DNA of 64,000 nt, taken from positions 1-64,000 of the forward strand of contig NZ_FNEY01000029.1 in assembly GCF_900100305.1 (NCBI RefSeq), read 5' to 3'. Within the stretch, counting starts at the first letter, position 1. Each line of letters begins with the position of its first letter. Source of the stretch: Paracidovorax citrulli (GTDB lineage: Bacteria; Pseudomonadota; Gammaproteobacteria; Burkholderiales; Burkholderiaceae_C). Below the pieces are notes generated by a model that was not told the origin of the DNA, searched no databases, and saw nothing but the letters and a program-made list of their open reading frames with translations. Shown here piece by piece: positions 55,522 through 63,569 of this stretch. The translations under genes were made by a program, and so were the position numbers.

Positions 55522-57099
55522 ATGAAATTCCAAGATTTATCCATTGGAAAGCGTCTGGCGCTGGCCTTCGGCCTGCTGACGTTTTTCATCGTGGGCATGC
55601 TGGCCGTCGGCTCGTGGCGGCTGCAGTCCGTCGCTCAGGACACCGCCGCGATGATGAACCTGCCCCTGGCGAAGGAGCGGCTGATCTCGGATTGGTACCG
55701 CACCATCTACACCAACGTATCGCGCCATGCCCTGGTCGCACGCAGCAGCGACACGGCCCTGGCCGGCCGGTTCACGCAGGAAAACGCGGCGGCCTCCCGC
55801 CAATCGACGGAGCAGCAGCAGCAACTGGCCCAACTCATCTCCGGCCCTGAAGAACAGGCGCTCTTCGACCGGGCCGGCGTGCTGCGCAAGCAGTTCGTCA
55901 CCGCACGCGACGCGATCTACCGGGCCAAGGTCGAGGGTCGGTCGGACGACGCCCAGCGTATCCTGGACACCGAGTTCACTCCGTCCGGCAAGGGCTACCT
56001 GGATGCGCTGCAGGCCTTGCTGGACTTCCAGCGCAAGCAGATCAACGAAGCCGCCGCCTCGGTGCACAGCAACTACGAAAGCGGCCGCGACGCGCTGATC
56101 CTGCTGGGCCTGCTGGCCACCGCGGCGGCCGTGGCGCTGGCTATCGGCATCACGCGCAGCGTGACACGGCCCCTGCACCGCGCCGTGTCGGTGGCGGAGT
56201 CCGTGGCCGGCGGCGACCTGACGGTGCGCTCCGGCAGCGCGGCGCGCGACGAGATGGGCCAGTTGCTGCGCGCCCTGGACGCCATGGCCGCCCGATTGCG
56301 CGACACCGTCGGCCAGGTGCGCCGCGGCGCGGACGGCATCGCCCTCGCCTCCAGCGAGATCGCCACCGGCAACCTGGACCTGTCCAGCCGCACCGAAGAG
56401 CAGGCCAGCGCACTGCAGCAGACCGCCGCGTCGATGGAACAGATGACCGCCACGGTCCGGCAGAACGCGGACAACGCCGCGCAGGCCGACCAGCTGGCGC
56501 GCTCCGCGTCCGAGATGGCGGTGCGCGGCGGCGAGGTGGTCGGCAACGTCGTGACGACGATGGGCGGCATCCACAGCGCTTCGCGCAAGATCGTGGACAT
56601 CATCGGCGTGATCGACTCCATCGCGTTCCAGACCAACATCCTGGCGCTCAACGCCGCCGTCGAGGCCGCGCGGGCCGGCGAGCAGGGCCGCGGCTTCGCC
56701 GTGGTGGCCAGCGAGGTGCGCACGCTGGCGCAGCGCAGCGCCACCGCCGCGAAGGAGATCAAGGCCCTCATCGACGATTCCGTCAACCAGGTGGACGCGG
56801 GCAACCGGCTGGTGGAAGAAGCCGGCACGGTGATCCGCGACGTGGTGGCCGGCGTGCGCCGCGTGACCGACATCGTGGCCGAAATCAGCGCCGCCAGCCA
56901 GGAACAGACCAGCGGGCTGGAACAGGTGAACCGGGCCATCGCGCAGATGGACCAGGTCACCCAGCAGAACGCCGCGCTGGTGGAAGAAGCGGCGGCCGCC
57001 ACGGGTTCGCTGGAAGCACAGGCTTCGCAACTGGTGCAGGCGGTGGCGGTCTTCCGCCTGGCCGAAGCGGGAACGGCACTGCCGCGGCTGGCCGCCTGA
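55522..57099 (+). CDS. Methyl-accepting chemotaxis protein with four-helix-bundle sensor
   Basis: A 525-residue chemoreceptor: membrane helix at residues 12-32, a four-helix-bundle (4HB_MCP) periplasmic sensor containing [21 protein letters not shown] and [15 protein letters not shown], a second helix near 185-210, HAMP, and a signalling domain with [20 protein letters not shown]. The tail lacks a xWxxF tether. It belongs to the same Tar-like class as many Comamonadaceae receptors. The ligand is not readable. Confidence 0.94.
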   Translation: MKFQDLSIGKRLALAFGLLTFFIVGMLAVGSWRLQSVAQDTAAMMNLPLAKERLISDWYRTIYTNVSRHALVARSSDTALAGRFTQENAAASRQSTEQQQQLAQLISGPEEQALFDRAGVLRKQFVTARDAIYRAKVEGRSDDAQRILDTEFTPSGKGYLDALQALLDFQRKQINEAAASVHSNYESGRDALILLGLLATAAAVALAIGITRSVTRPLHRAVSVAESVAGGDLTVRSGSAARDEMGQLLRALDAMAARLRDTVGQVRRGADGIALASSEIATGNLDLSSRTEEQASALQQTAASMEQMTATVRQNADNAAQADQLARSASEMAVRGGEVVGNVVTTMGGIHSASRKIVDIIGVIDSIAFQTNILALNAAVEAARAGEQGRGFAVVASEVRTLAQRSATAAKEIKALIDDSVNQVDAGNRLVEEAGTVIRDVVAGVRRVTDIVAEISAASQEQTSGLEQVNRAIAQMDQVTQQNAALVEEAAAATGSLEAQASQLVQAVAVFRLAEAGTALPRLAA

Positions 57100-57162
57100 A
57101 AGCCCCATTGCTGCGCTATCGATAGCAGCGGGCGCTGTCCTTCATGGGCCTACACTGGCCCC

Positions 57163-57402
57163 ATGCCCGACGCCGCCCCGCTTCCGGACCCTGCCCGCTG
57201 CCCCCTGTGCGGCCAGAGCAACCAATGCGCCATCGAGGCCGGGCGGCCGGCCGCCAGCTGCTGGTGCATGGGTGCCCTGGTGAGCCCCACCGCCCTCGCC
57301 GCCGTGCCGGACCCAGCGCGCGGCATGGCCTGCCTCTGCCCTCGCTGCGCAGCCGGCGTCCAGCCCTCACCGGACACCGCCGGGGCCATGCCACCGATAT
57401 GA
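57163..57402 (+). CDS. Cysteine-rich CWC-family small protein
   Basis: A 79-residue protein with a zinc-type cysteine pattern: CPLCGQSNQCA, the name-giving CWC in ASCWCMGALVS, and a C-terminal CLCPRCAAG. This is the cysteine-rich CWC family, usually about 60-80 residues and of unknown function. The open frame starts at ATG 57163 with weak upstream signal. It lies close to the next small gene and may be co-transcribed with it. Confidence 0.75.
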   Translation: MPDAAPLPDPARCPLCGQSNQCAIEAGRPAASCWCMGALVSPTALAAVPDPARGMACLCPRCAAGVQPSPDTAGAMPPI

Positions 57403-57440
57403 TCGAAGGCTGTTTTCTTCGCCATTCAAAGGAATCCCCC

Positions 57441-57629
57441 ATGCCCACGTACCACATCGAAATGATGGAAGGCCGCACCGTCGAGCAGAAAAAGAAGCTC
57501 GTGGAGGAAATCACCCGTGTCTCCGTCGAGATCCTCGGCGGCTCGCCCGAATCGGTGGACATCCTCATCACCGACGTGAAGCGCGAGAACTGGGCCACGG
57601 GGGGCAAGCTCTGGTCCGAGAGGCAGTGA
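57441..57629 (+). CDS. 4-oxalocrotonate tautomerase-family enzyme
   Basis: A 62-residue tautomerase of standard 4-OT size. After removal of Met, Pro is the N-terminal catalytic residue (PTYHIEMMEGRTVEQKK), and the hydrophobic SVDILITDVKRENWATGG segment completes the barrel. Members convert 2-hydroxymuconate or related compounds; the substrate here is unknown. AAAGGA precedes the ATG. Together with the preceding CWC gene it may form a small unit. Confidence 0.85.
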   Translation: MPTYHIEMMEGRTVEQKKKLVEEITRVSVEILGGSPESVDILITDVKRENWATGGKLWSERQ

Positions 57630-57741
57630 CCATCTCCCCGAGCGGCTGCGCGGCGGGGCGGCCCCGGCGCGGCGTCTGCTGGCGGGGGCCGCGCCTGCCG
57701 CACAGCGTGGTGCGCCGGCCAGCCCCGTTCCGGGGCATGGC

Positions 57742-59190
57742 ATGACGGGTTCCGCGGCGCTGCTGCGCGAGCGCTACGGCGAACGCTACCGGTGGCTGCT
57801 GCTGCTCTCGGTCATGGTCGGCACCATGGCGTCGATCATGTCCTCCACCATCGTGAACGTGGCGATCCCGGACATGAGCCACCACTTCACGCTGGGGCAG
57901 GCGCGGGCCCAGTGGGTCACCTCGGGCTTCATGGTGGCCACCACCGTGGCCATGCTCACCACGCCCTGGCTGCTGGCGCGCTACGGCTACCGGGCCACCT
58001 ACGTGGGCGCCATGGTGCTGCTGCTGGTGGGCGGCATCGGCGGCGGCGTCGCCGGCCAGTACGAATGGGTGCTGCTGGCCCGCGTGCTCGAGGGCCTGGC
58101 GGCCGGGGTGGTGCAGCCCATCCCGGCGGTGATCATCCTGCATGCGTTCCAGCCGCACGAGCAGGGCCGCGCCAGCGGCATCTTCGGCATGGGCGTGGTG
58201 CTGGCGCCCGCCATCGGCCCGAGCGTCGGCGGCCTGCTCGTGGACTGGTTCGGCTGGCGCTCCATCTTCTTCATGGTGGTGCCGTTCTGCATCGCCTCCC
58301 TCGCCCTCGCGTACAGGTACGTGCCGGTCAGCAGTCCGGGCGGCGTGGCCGCGGACCGCTCCGGCGCCTCGCTCGACTCGGCCGGCCTGCTGCTCGGCGC
58401 GGTGGGCACGCTGTGCCTGCTCAACGGGCTGGTATCGCTGCGCGACGGCCCCGCATTCACGTCGGCCGCCCTGCTCCTGGCCGCGCTCGCTGCCCTGGCC
58501 GCGTTCATCGCCTGGGAACGCCGCATGCTGGCACGCCAGGGCAGGCCGCTGATGGACCTGCGGCTGTTCGAGGTGCGGCAGTTCGCCATGGGCAGCATCG
58601 TGGCGTTCATCTACGGCACCGCGCTTTTCGGGTCCACCTACCTGCTGCCGGTGTTCCTGCAACTGGGCCTGCAAATGTCGGCATCGCACGTCGGCACGCT
58701 GATGCTGCCGGCGGGCATCGTGCTGGCGATCACCATTCCCCTGGTCGGGCGCATGGCCGACCGCCAGCCCACGCACCTGCTCGTGGGCACCGGACTGGCT
58801 TTGCTGGCGCTGTCCTTCGGCCTGATGGCGTTCGTGGAACTGCACACCGCCCTGTGGCTGCTGGTGGCGTTCGCGGTGCTGGGCCGCATCGGCCTGGGCT
58901 TCATCCTGCCGTCCCTCAACCTGGGCGCGATGCGGCCGCTGCCCAAGCCGCTCATCGCGCAGGGCTCGAGCGCCATCAGCTTCGTGCGCATGCTCGGCGG
59001 CGCGGCCGGGGTGAGCCTGTGCGGCATCGTGCTCGAATGGCGCATCGCCGCGCACGGCGATTCGCTGCAGAATGCGGTCAGCAGCCCGGAACGCATCGCC
59101 GCTTTCGGTGATACCTTCCTCCTGCTCACCGGGCTGTGCCTGCTGGCCCTGGTGGCAGCCTGGCAGTTGCGCCCGCCGCGCGAAGGCTGA
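57742..59190 (+). CDS. DHA2-type MFS drug efflux transporter
   Basis: A 482-residue major facilitator protein with 14 membrane helices, of the DHA2 (EmrB/QacA) type. The opening motif MASIMSSTIVNVAIPDMSHHF and the antiporter motif C-like GPSVGGLLVDWFGWRSIFFM (residues near 165-185) are visible. Such pumps export multidrug compounds or fatty acids. It is alone, with no obvious TetR gene or adaptor beside it. An in-frame ATG a few codons upstream is possible. Confidence 0.88.
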   Translation: MTGSAALLRERYGERYRWLLLLSVMVGTMASIMSSTIVNVAIPDMSHHFTLGQARAQWVTSGFMVATTVAMLTTPWLLARYGYRATYVGAMVLLLVGGIGGGVAGQYEWVLLARVLEGLAAGVVQPIPAVIILHAFQPHEQGRASGIFGMGVVLAPAIGPSVGGLLVDWFGWRSIFFMVVPFCIASLALAYRYVPVSSPGGVAADRSGASLDSAGLLLGAVGTLCLLNGLVSLRDGPAFTSAALLLAALAALAAFIAWERRMLARQGRPLMDLRLFEVRQFAMGSIVAFIYGTALFGSTYLLPVFLQLGLQMSASHVGTLMLPAGIVLAITIPLVGRMADRQPTHLLVGTGLALLALSFGLMAFVELHTALWLLVAFAVLGRIGLGFILPSLNLGAMRPLPKPLIAQGSSAISFVRMLGGAAGVSLCGIVLEWRIAAHGDSLQNAVSSPERIAAFGDTFLLLTGLCLLALVAAWQLRPPREG

Positions 59191-59276
59191 CCGCCGCCAC
59201 GGCGAAGGCCCCCGCTCCGCGGGCCCCGCCGCCAGGCAGCAGCCCCTCCGATATTTCTCTGCCTCCTCCATCGACC

Positions 59277-60044
59277 ATGTGCCAGTTGCTCGGAATGAAC
59301 GCCAACACGCCCACCGACGTGACCTTCAGCTTCACGGGGTTCGCGCAGCGCGGCGGCAGGACGGGCGACCACTCCGACGGCTGGGGCATCGCCTTCTTCG
59401 AGGACAAGGGCCTGCGGCATTTCGTGGACCACGAACGGGCCGCGGATTCGCCGATCGCGGAACTGATACGCCGCTATCCCATCCGCAGCCGCAACGTCAT
59501 CGCGCACATCCGCAAGGCCACCCAGGGCAGCGTGGCCCTGCAGAACTGCCACCCGTTCGTGCGCGAACTCTGGGGCCGCTACTGGGTGTTCGCGCACAAC
59601 GGCGACCTGAAGGACTTTCGTCCCCGCCTGCATTCGCACTTCCATCCCGTCGGCGCCACCGACAGCGAGCACGCGTTCTGCTGGATCATGCAGGAGCTCT
59701 CCAAATCCCATGCCGACGTGCCCAGCGTGCAGGAACTCACCCTCACCCTGCGAGAACTGGCGGCGCGCATCGCGCCGCATGGCACCTTCAACTTCCTGCT
59801 GTCCAACGGGCAGGCCCTCTGGGCCCATGCATCCACCCACCTCTGCTACATCGAGCGCCGGCATCCGTTCTCGCAGGCCTGCCTGTGCGACGAGGACCTG
59901 AGCGTGGACTTCTCGGCCCACACCACGCCGCACGACCGCGTGGCGGTGGTGGTGACGGCGCCCCTGACCAGCGACGAAGTCTGGACGCCGTTCCGCAGCG
60001 GCGAACTCAAGGTGTTCGTGGACGGCGCCTGCCAGGCCTTCTGA
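59277..60044 (+). CDS. Class II glutamine amidotransferase (YafJ-like)
   Basis: A 255-residue enzyme whose second residue is the N-terminal nucleophile Cys (MCQLLGMNANTPTDVTFSF), with the glutamine-binding HSDGWGIAFFEDKG, IAHIRKATQGSVALQNCHPF and FAHNGDLKDF motifs typical of the Ntn-hydrolase class II domain. No synthetase partner domain is present, so it probably acts as a free-standing or accessory amidotransferase. The start leaves Cys at position 2 as required for activity. Confidence 0.9.
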   Translation: MCQLLGMNANTPTDVTFSFTGFAQRGGRTGDHSDGWGIAFFEDKGLRHFVDHERAADSPIAELIRRYPIRSRNVIAHIRKATQGSVALQNCHPFVRELWGRYWVFAHNGDLKDFRPRLHSHFHPVGATDSEHAFCWIMQELSKSHADVPSVQELTLTLRELAARIAPHGTFNFLLSNGQALWAHASTHLCYIERRHPFSQACLCDEDLSVDFSAHTTPHDRVAVVVTAPLTSDEVWTPFRSGELKVFVDGACQAF

Positions 60045-60071
60045 CCCTGGGCAGGCGGCGCCCCGCGCGCT

Positions 60072-60236
60072 TCAGCCCAGCGGCTTCCACACCGGCGGTT
60101 CGGGATCGGGAAAGCAGGGCGCGTGGCCTCCCGGCCGCAGCATGGCCTCGCGCTGCCGACGCCGCTTGATCTCACGGGGCTTGGCAGCGGCACGGCCCGC
60201 AGCAGCGTCGGAACAATGGCGATGGGACCTGGACAT
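60072..60236 (-). CDS. Small basic hypothetical protein
   Basis: A 54-residue protein missed by length filters. The ATG at 60236 has a strong Shine-Dalgarno GGAGG six bases upstream, which is unusual for a chance frame. The sequence is basic in the middle (REIKRRRQREAMLR) and ends in FPDPEPPVWKPLG, with no membrane segment. It lies on the opposite strand to its neighbours, between the amidotransferase and the next gene. Homologues of a similar size and ending are plausible in Comamonadaceae but not verified. Confidence 0.6.
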   Translation of the reverse strand: MSRSHRHCSDAAAGRAAAKPREIKRRRQREAMLRPGGHAPCFPDPEPPVWKPLG

Positions 60237-60610
60237 GGGACCTCCGTCTTTTCAGCTTGGAACCCCATTGGCGCACCGGAGCCGGACGCCCGTCCGTCGG
60301 ACGGTGGCGCATCCGCCGACCCGACGGGGCCCACGGCCGTGCCATCCAGACGCCATCGGGGCCGGGAGGCATTCATGCACGCAGGCCCGGTCTGCCGTGC
60401 CGGGCGGCGAACGTCCGGAACATCGCCGCGGCGCGGCGGCAATTGATGCAAGTCAAGGTGCTTTTCCCCTGTAGGACAGGCACTGCGCCTTCGCTGACAC
60501 GGCTTCGCTCCGCAGGCCGGCGTGGTGGGCCGGGTACGGGCAATACAACAGTTCCAGCGGGCGGATGGCCCGCGGCGATCACCCGATCCACCAAACCCAA
60601 GGAGAACATC
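60237..60610. promoter_or_regulatory. Intergenic region with an FNR/Anr-like box at 60443-60456
   Basis: This 374-base gap has no credible gene. It contains TTGATGCAAGTCAA (60443-60456), which matches the FNR/Anr consensus TTGAT-N4-ATCAA at nine of ten positions. The gene at 60611 lies 154 bases downstream, and a TAGGAC at 60472-60477 could be its -10; the small gene at 60236 lies on the other side. A pair of TTCGC sequences nearby is not a PIP box because the spacing is 9, not 15. Confidence 0.55.
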
Positions 60611-60982
60611 ATGCAACCCGACAAGACCACGCCCCCGCCGGCCAGCGTCGGCCCTTCCGCAGACGGCATCCCCGTGGAACACCGGCCGGGCTACGGCGTC
60701 CCTTCACAGGATCCGCGGCCCGCGGCGCAGGTCCCCCTCACGCCCGAGGAAGCCGAGCGCGAGGCCGGATCGGTCCTCGCCGGAGGCGGCGTCATGGCCG
60801 GGGCCGCGACGGGCGCAGCCGTGGGCGGGGCCGTGGCAGGCCCCATCGGCGTGGTGGTCGGGGTGGCCGTGGGAGGAGTCGCCGGCGCGGTGGGCGGCGC
60901 GGTCGCCGGCAAGGCCGCCGCCACGGACCCGCGGGACCTTCCACCACCCGCAGCGCGAGACACCCGGTCAGGCGAACGGTGA
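60611..60982 (+). CDS. Glycine-zipper small membrane protein
   Basis: A 123-residue protein with a polar Pro-rich N-terminus (MQPDKTTPPPASVGPSADG), then a long Gly/Ala/Val-rich membrane block (GGGVMAGAATGAAVGGAVAG and IGVVVGVAVGGVAGAVGG) with glycine-zipper spacing, then a short polar tail. Such proteins often self-associate in membranes and are common near stress genes. GGAGAACATC precedes the ATG. The FNR/Anr-like site 154 bases upstream suggests oxygen-responsive control, but that is inference. Confidence 0.6.
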   Translation: MQPDKTTPPPASVGPSADGIPVEHRPGYGVPSQDPRPAAQVPLTPEEAEREAGSVLAGGGVMAGAATGAAVGGAVAGPIGVVVGVAVGGVAGAVGGAVAGKAAATDPRDLPPPAARDTRSGER

Positions 60983-61087
60983 CAGCGCCCGGGCACAGGC
61001 CGAGCCCCTGGCACCTGCCGGCGCGGGAGCACCATCCGGGCCATGGTCCGGACGCTTCACGACGAGGGGAAATGGAAAAGGGAATTC

Positions 61088-61134
61088 TGGCGCGGCTGGC
61101 GGGGATCGAACCCACGACCCTTGGCTTCGGAGGC
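61088..61134 (-). other. att site: 3' half of a tRNA-Arg(CCG) gene at an integration junction
   Basis: Read on the minus strand this is the 3' half of a tRNA: anticodon loop CTCCGAA (CCG), then GCCAA, a variable region, T-arm GTGGG-TTCGATC-CCCGC, acceptor strand and CCA at 61088-61090. The 5' half is absent: the sequence before the anticodon loop (TGGGC instead of TTGGC) does not pair and there is no D-arm. A tyrosine recombinase gene starts about 100 bases inside. This is the expected left junction of an element inserted in the anticodon loop of a tRNA gene, with the intact gene at the other end. The core may be 47 bases. Confidence 0.8.
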
Positions 61135-61183
61135 CCAAACTATCGGTTTATGAATCAAATAGATAGCGAATTTTTTTGAATTC

Positions 61184-61202
61184 TTGGCACAGTTTTGGCA
61201 CA
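61184..61202 (+). repeat. Tandem TTGGCACA direct repeat before the integrase
   Basis: TTGGCACA occurs at 61184-61191 and again at 61195-61202, an 11-base period, one helical turn. It lies between the att site and the integrase start. Such closely spaced short repeats are typical of arm-type binding sites of a tyrosine recombinase or of its regulator. Confidence 0.6.
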
Positions 61203-61234
61203 CTACAAAAAAAGTAGCAACCAGACCAGCCAAG

Positions 61235-62233
61235 ATGCCGACCATTCGCAAAAAGGGCGATCACCAATGGCACGCGCAAATCCGTAAGCGCGGCTACCCC
61301 AGCCAGACCCGCACCTTCACCACCCGCGCCGACGCCGAACGCTGGGCCACCATCGTGGAATCGGAAATGGAACGGGGCATGTTCGTCTCCCGCACAGAGG
61401 CCGAAGCCACCCTGGTCAGCGACGCGGTGGAACGCTATCGGCGGGAAGTGCTGCCGTCCAAGCGCGGCAAGGCCGCGGACGAATCCCGGCTCAAAACGCT
61501 GCTCAGGTACTTCGGAAGCTACAAGCTCGCAGCCCTCACCTCGACGCTGATCGCTCAGTTCAGAGATGAGCGATTGACCGCAGTCGGCCCCCAATCCGTC
61601 ATTCACGAGATCAACCTGCTCAATCGCGTGCTGAAAGCTGCGGTGATGGATTGGGGCATCGCCCTGCCTCATGGCCTTCCCACTACGAACGTCCGCAAGC
61701 CCGCGAAGCCAAAGGGACGGGAGCGCCGCGTTAGCCAAGAGGAAATTGCCGCCATCGTTGCGCACAGCAGCTCCAGCGAGTTGTCCGTCGCTATCACCGT
61801 AGCAGTCGAAACAGGCATGCGCCGGGGCGAGCTGGCCGCGCTCACCTGGAGCAATGTGGACCTGATCAAACGTACTGCGCATATTCCCCTGACGAAGACA
61901 GATGCCCCGCGTACGGTGCCGCTCTCTTCGACGGCTGTTGCAGCCTTGCAGCGTCTGCTGCCCCCTCATACCGAGGTCATCGGAAAAGACCGGCGAGTGT
62001 TCGCCATGCAGGCCGCGTCCATGCAGCAGGCATTGGAGCGTGCCTGCCAGGCGCATCGCGCGGACATCCACAACCTACGGTTTCATGATCTGCGCCACGA
62101 GGCAACCAGCCGCTTCTTCGAGAAGGGGTTGAGCATGATGGAGGTGGCGGCTATCACCGGACACAAGACGTTGGAGATGCTCAAGCGGTACACCCATCTC
62201 AGAGCGGAGGACTTGGCAAAGCGGCTGGGGTAA
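61235..62233 (+). CDS. Tyrosine recombinase (integrase) of the integrated element
   Basis: A 332-residue integrase. The N-terminal arm-binding domain (about residues 1-60) and SAM-like core-binding domain precede the catalytic domain with R196 in TGMRRGEL, H284-x-x-R287 in HDLRH, H310 in TGHKTLEML and nucleophile Y319 in KRYTH, all present. It will catalyse excision and integration at the tRNA-Arg site. No Shine-Dalgarno is visible; a longer frame begins at 61184 but would use the direct repeat as coding sequence. A cargo operon with lower GC follows. Confidence 0.9.
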   Translation: MPTIRKKGDHQWHAQIRKRGYPSQTRTFTTRADAERWATIVESEMERGMFVSRTEAEATLVSDAVERYRREVLPSKRGKAADESRLKTLLRYFGSYKLAALTSTLIAQFRDERLTAVGPQSVIHEINLLNRVLKAAVMDWGIALPHGLPTTNVRKPAKPKGRERRVSQEEIAAIVAHSSSSELSVAITVAVETGMRRGELAALTWSNVDLIKRTAHIPLTKTDAPRTVPLSSTAVAALQRLLPPHTEVIGKDRRVFAMQAASMQQALERACQAHRADIHNLRFHDLRHEATSRFFEKGLSMMEVAAITGHKTLEMLKRYTHLRAEDLAKRLG

Positions 62234-62307
62234 GGCTCATCCGTCAATCTCGCTGCCTTGCAAGCTGCACAGGGTGAATCTGAATAACAGTTATATGAGA
62301 GATAAAA

Positions 62308-63201
62308 TCAATAGAAGCCGAGCAGCCAAAAGGCGAAAAGCAATACTCCGACGGCGAGGAATAAAAGCACGCCTTTAATCATTGGCAATCCGCCAAGTAC
62401 CGACACAAGCCATGAAGGAGTTGGACGTTTTGAGTCCCATGGCGACGGAATTACCAGCCCGTGCGCTATGAAAGGCCTCCAGAAATTCTCAAAATGCTCG
62501 TCTGTAAAAAAGTCGCTATGCCCGTAATCAAAAAAACGATCCGTGACACGGGCCGTTTTAAATCCAAAAGACCCGCTTTCCCCGTACCCCCATGTTGCCA
62601 CACGCGCGAAAACAGGCCAAATATCCCGCGTCCCCACTTCGTTGACACATGTTTTATCCGTAAATTCGTGTGGCAACTGATCCCACCGAAAGGCTGCAGG
62701 AATAATTGACCCACAAAGCAATAGTCTTTGAATTCGGATATCAGGGGCGTCTTTGAGAATCTTTGATATGACGTAGGTACCAAAGCTGTGGGCCATTACG
62801 ACCAGTTCACAACCTGGATTCAGCCTCTGCAAGTCGCGAAGTTCGCGAGTAACTCGATCTACCGCATGACCGCGACAAGGGCCAAGAAATCTTATAACAT
62901 CTTTATATCGATATCCGATGGGCACGACCTTGATTGCACCAGGCACATCCAGGGCGGCACGAGCCTTTTCTTGCCATCCTGCGGCGGTACGGATGCCGTG
63001 AAGTAGAGCGACCACAGTTAATTTGGCCGCCGCTGCCGCAATATCCAAGCCTGAACAATATAGATCAAAACCCGCCTCAAGAAGCGCATGATGCTCTTTA
63101 GGATGCGCAGCCTTATAGCCTCGAAAAGCACTCAACATCTCTTTATCCGAGATGCCCGAAAGAAATTCCTTGAGCTTGCCAAGTAAGTCTTCTGGCTTCA
63201 T
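62308..63201 (-). CDS. Alpha/beta hydrolase with C-terminal membrane anchor, island cargo
   Basis: A 297-residue protein. An N-terminal helical region (1-60) is followed by a hydrolase core with the oxyanion segment VVALLHGIRT, nucleophile Ser139 in VVMAHSFGTYVI, and a candidate catalytic His228 in YGHSDFF. A C-terminal membrane helix (IKGVLLFLAVGVLLFAFWLLG, residues 275-295, shown in part: VLLFLAVGVLLFAF) ends the protein. It may hydrolyse a lipid or small-molecule ester at the membrane. It is the last gene of a leftward operon: its ATG overlaps the stop of the preceding gene (ATGA). GC is visibly lower than in the backbone. Confidence 0.7.
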   Translation of the reverse strand: MKPEDLLGKLKEFLSGISDKEMLSAFRGYKAAHPKEHHALLEAGFDLYCSGLDIAAAAAKLTVVALLHGIRTAAGWQEKARAALDVPGAIKVVPIGYRYKDVIRFLGPCRGHAVDRVTRELRDLQRLNPGCELVVMAHSFGTYVISKILKDAPDIRIQRLLLCGSIIPAAFRWDQLPHEFTDKTCVNEVGTRDIWPVFARVATWGYGESGSFGFKTARVTDRFFDYGHSDFFTDEHFENFWRPFIAHGLVIPSPWDSKRPTPSWLVSVLGGLPMIKGVLLFLAVGVLLFAFWLLGFY

Positions 63202-63569
63202 GGCGACTCGGCAACATAATATGTACGGAGGACATCCGGCGTGACCTCCATCCACATATCGCGGTGGTGATCATGCAATCGGTTTGGCACCTCATCTATT
63301 GACGAGTATTCAGCGACACCGCCCCCTGCGGGTGACTCAACAACGATGACTCTCCGTAGAATATGCTCCGACAGTAGCAGCGAAATCAGCATAGCGAGCT
63401 CATGACTTGAGTCGATCTCGCTGATTTTTTGAAGGTACCGGGGTTCCAGCCGAATTTTCCCCAAACGCTGCTGTGTTGCGGCATCCTCCAAATACCTTTC
63501 TACCAAGCGCAGTGCCTTGGTAGCAGAAGGAACTTGTTCAGTTATTTTCGAGAACTTGGTGGAGAACAA
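63198..63569 (-). CDS. Unknown island cargo protein (123 residues)
   Basis: A protein with no recognised domain. It is charged and helical in the first half (MFSTKFSKITEQVPSATKAL, LVERYLEDAATQQRLGKIRLE) and ends with strand-like segments (ILRRVIVVESPAGGGVAEYS). Its stop overlaps the hydrolase start, and its likely start overlaps the end of the upstream gene by 32 bases, so the three genes are coupled. The overlap length makes a later internal start possible. Confidence 0.5.
   Translation of the reverse strand: MFSTKFSKITEQVPSATKALRLVERYLEDAATQQRLGKIRLEPRYLQKISEIDSSHELAMLISLLLSEHILRRVIVVESPAGGGVAEYSSIDEVPNRLHDHHRDMWMEVTPDVLRTYYVAESP

Noticed and set aside
60490-60511. TTCGC repeated near 60490-60510
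   Set aside because: The spacing is 9 bases instead of 15; not a PIP box.
61088-61140. A complete tRNA-Arg gene
   Set aside because: Only the anticodon loop to CCA half is present; the anticodon stem mispairs on the 5' side and no D-arm or 5' acceptor strand exists, so it is treated as an att fragment.
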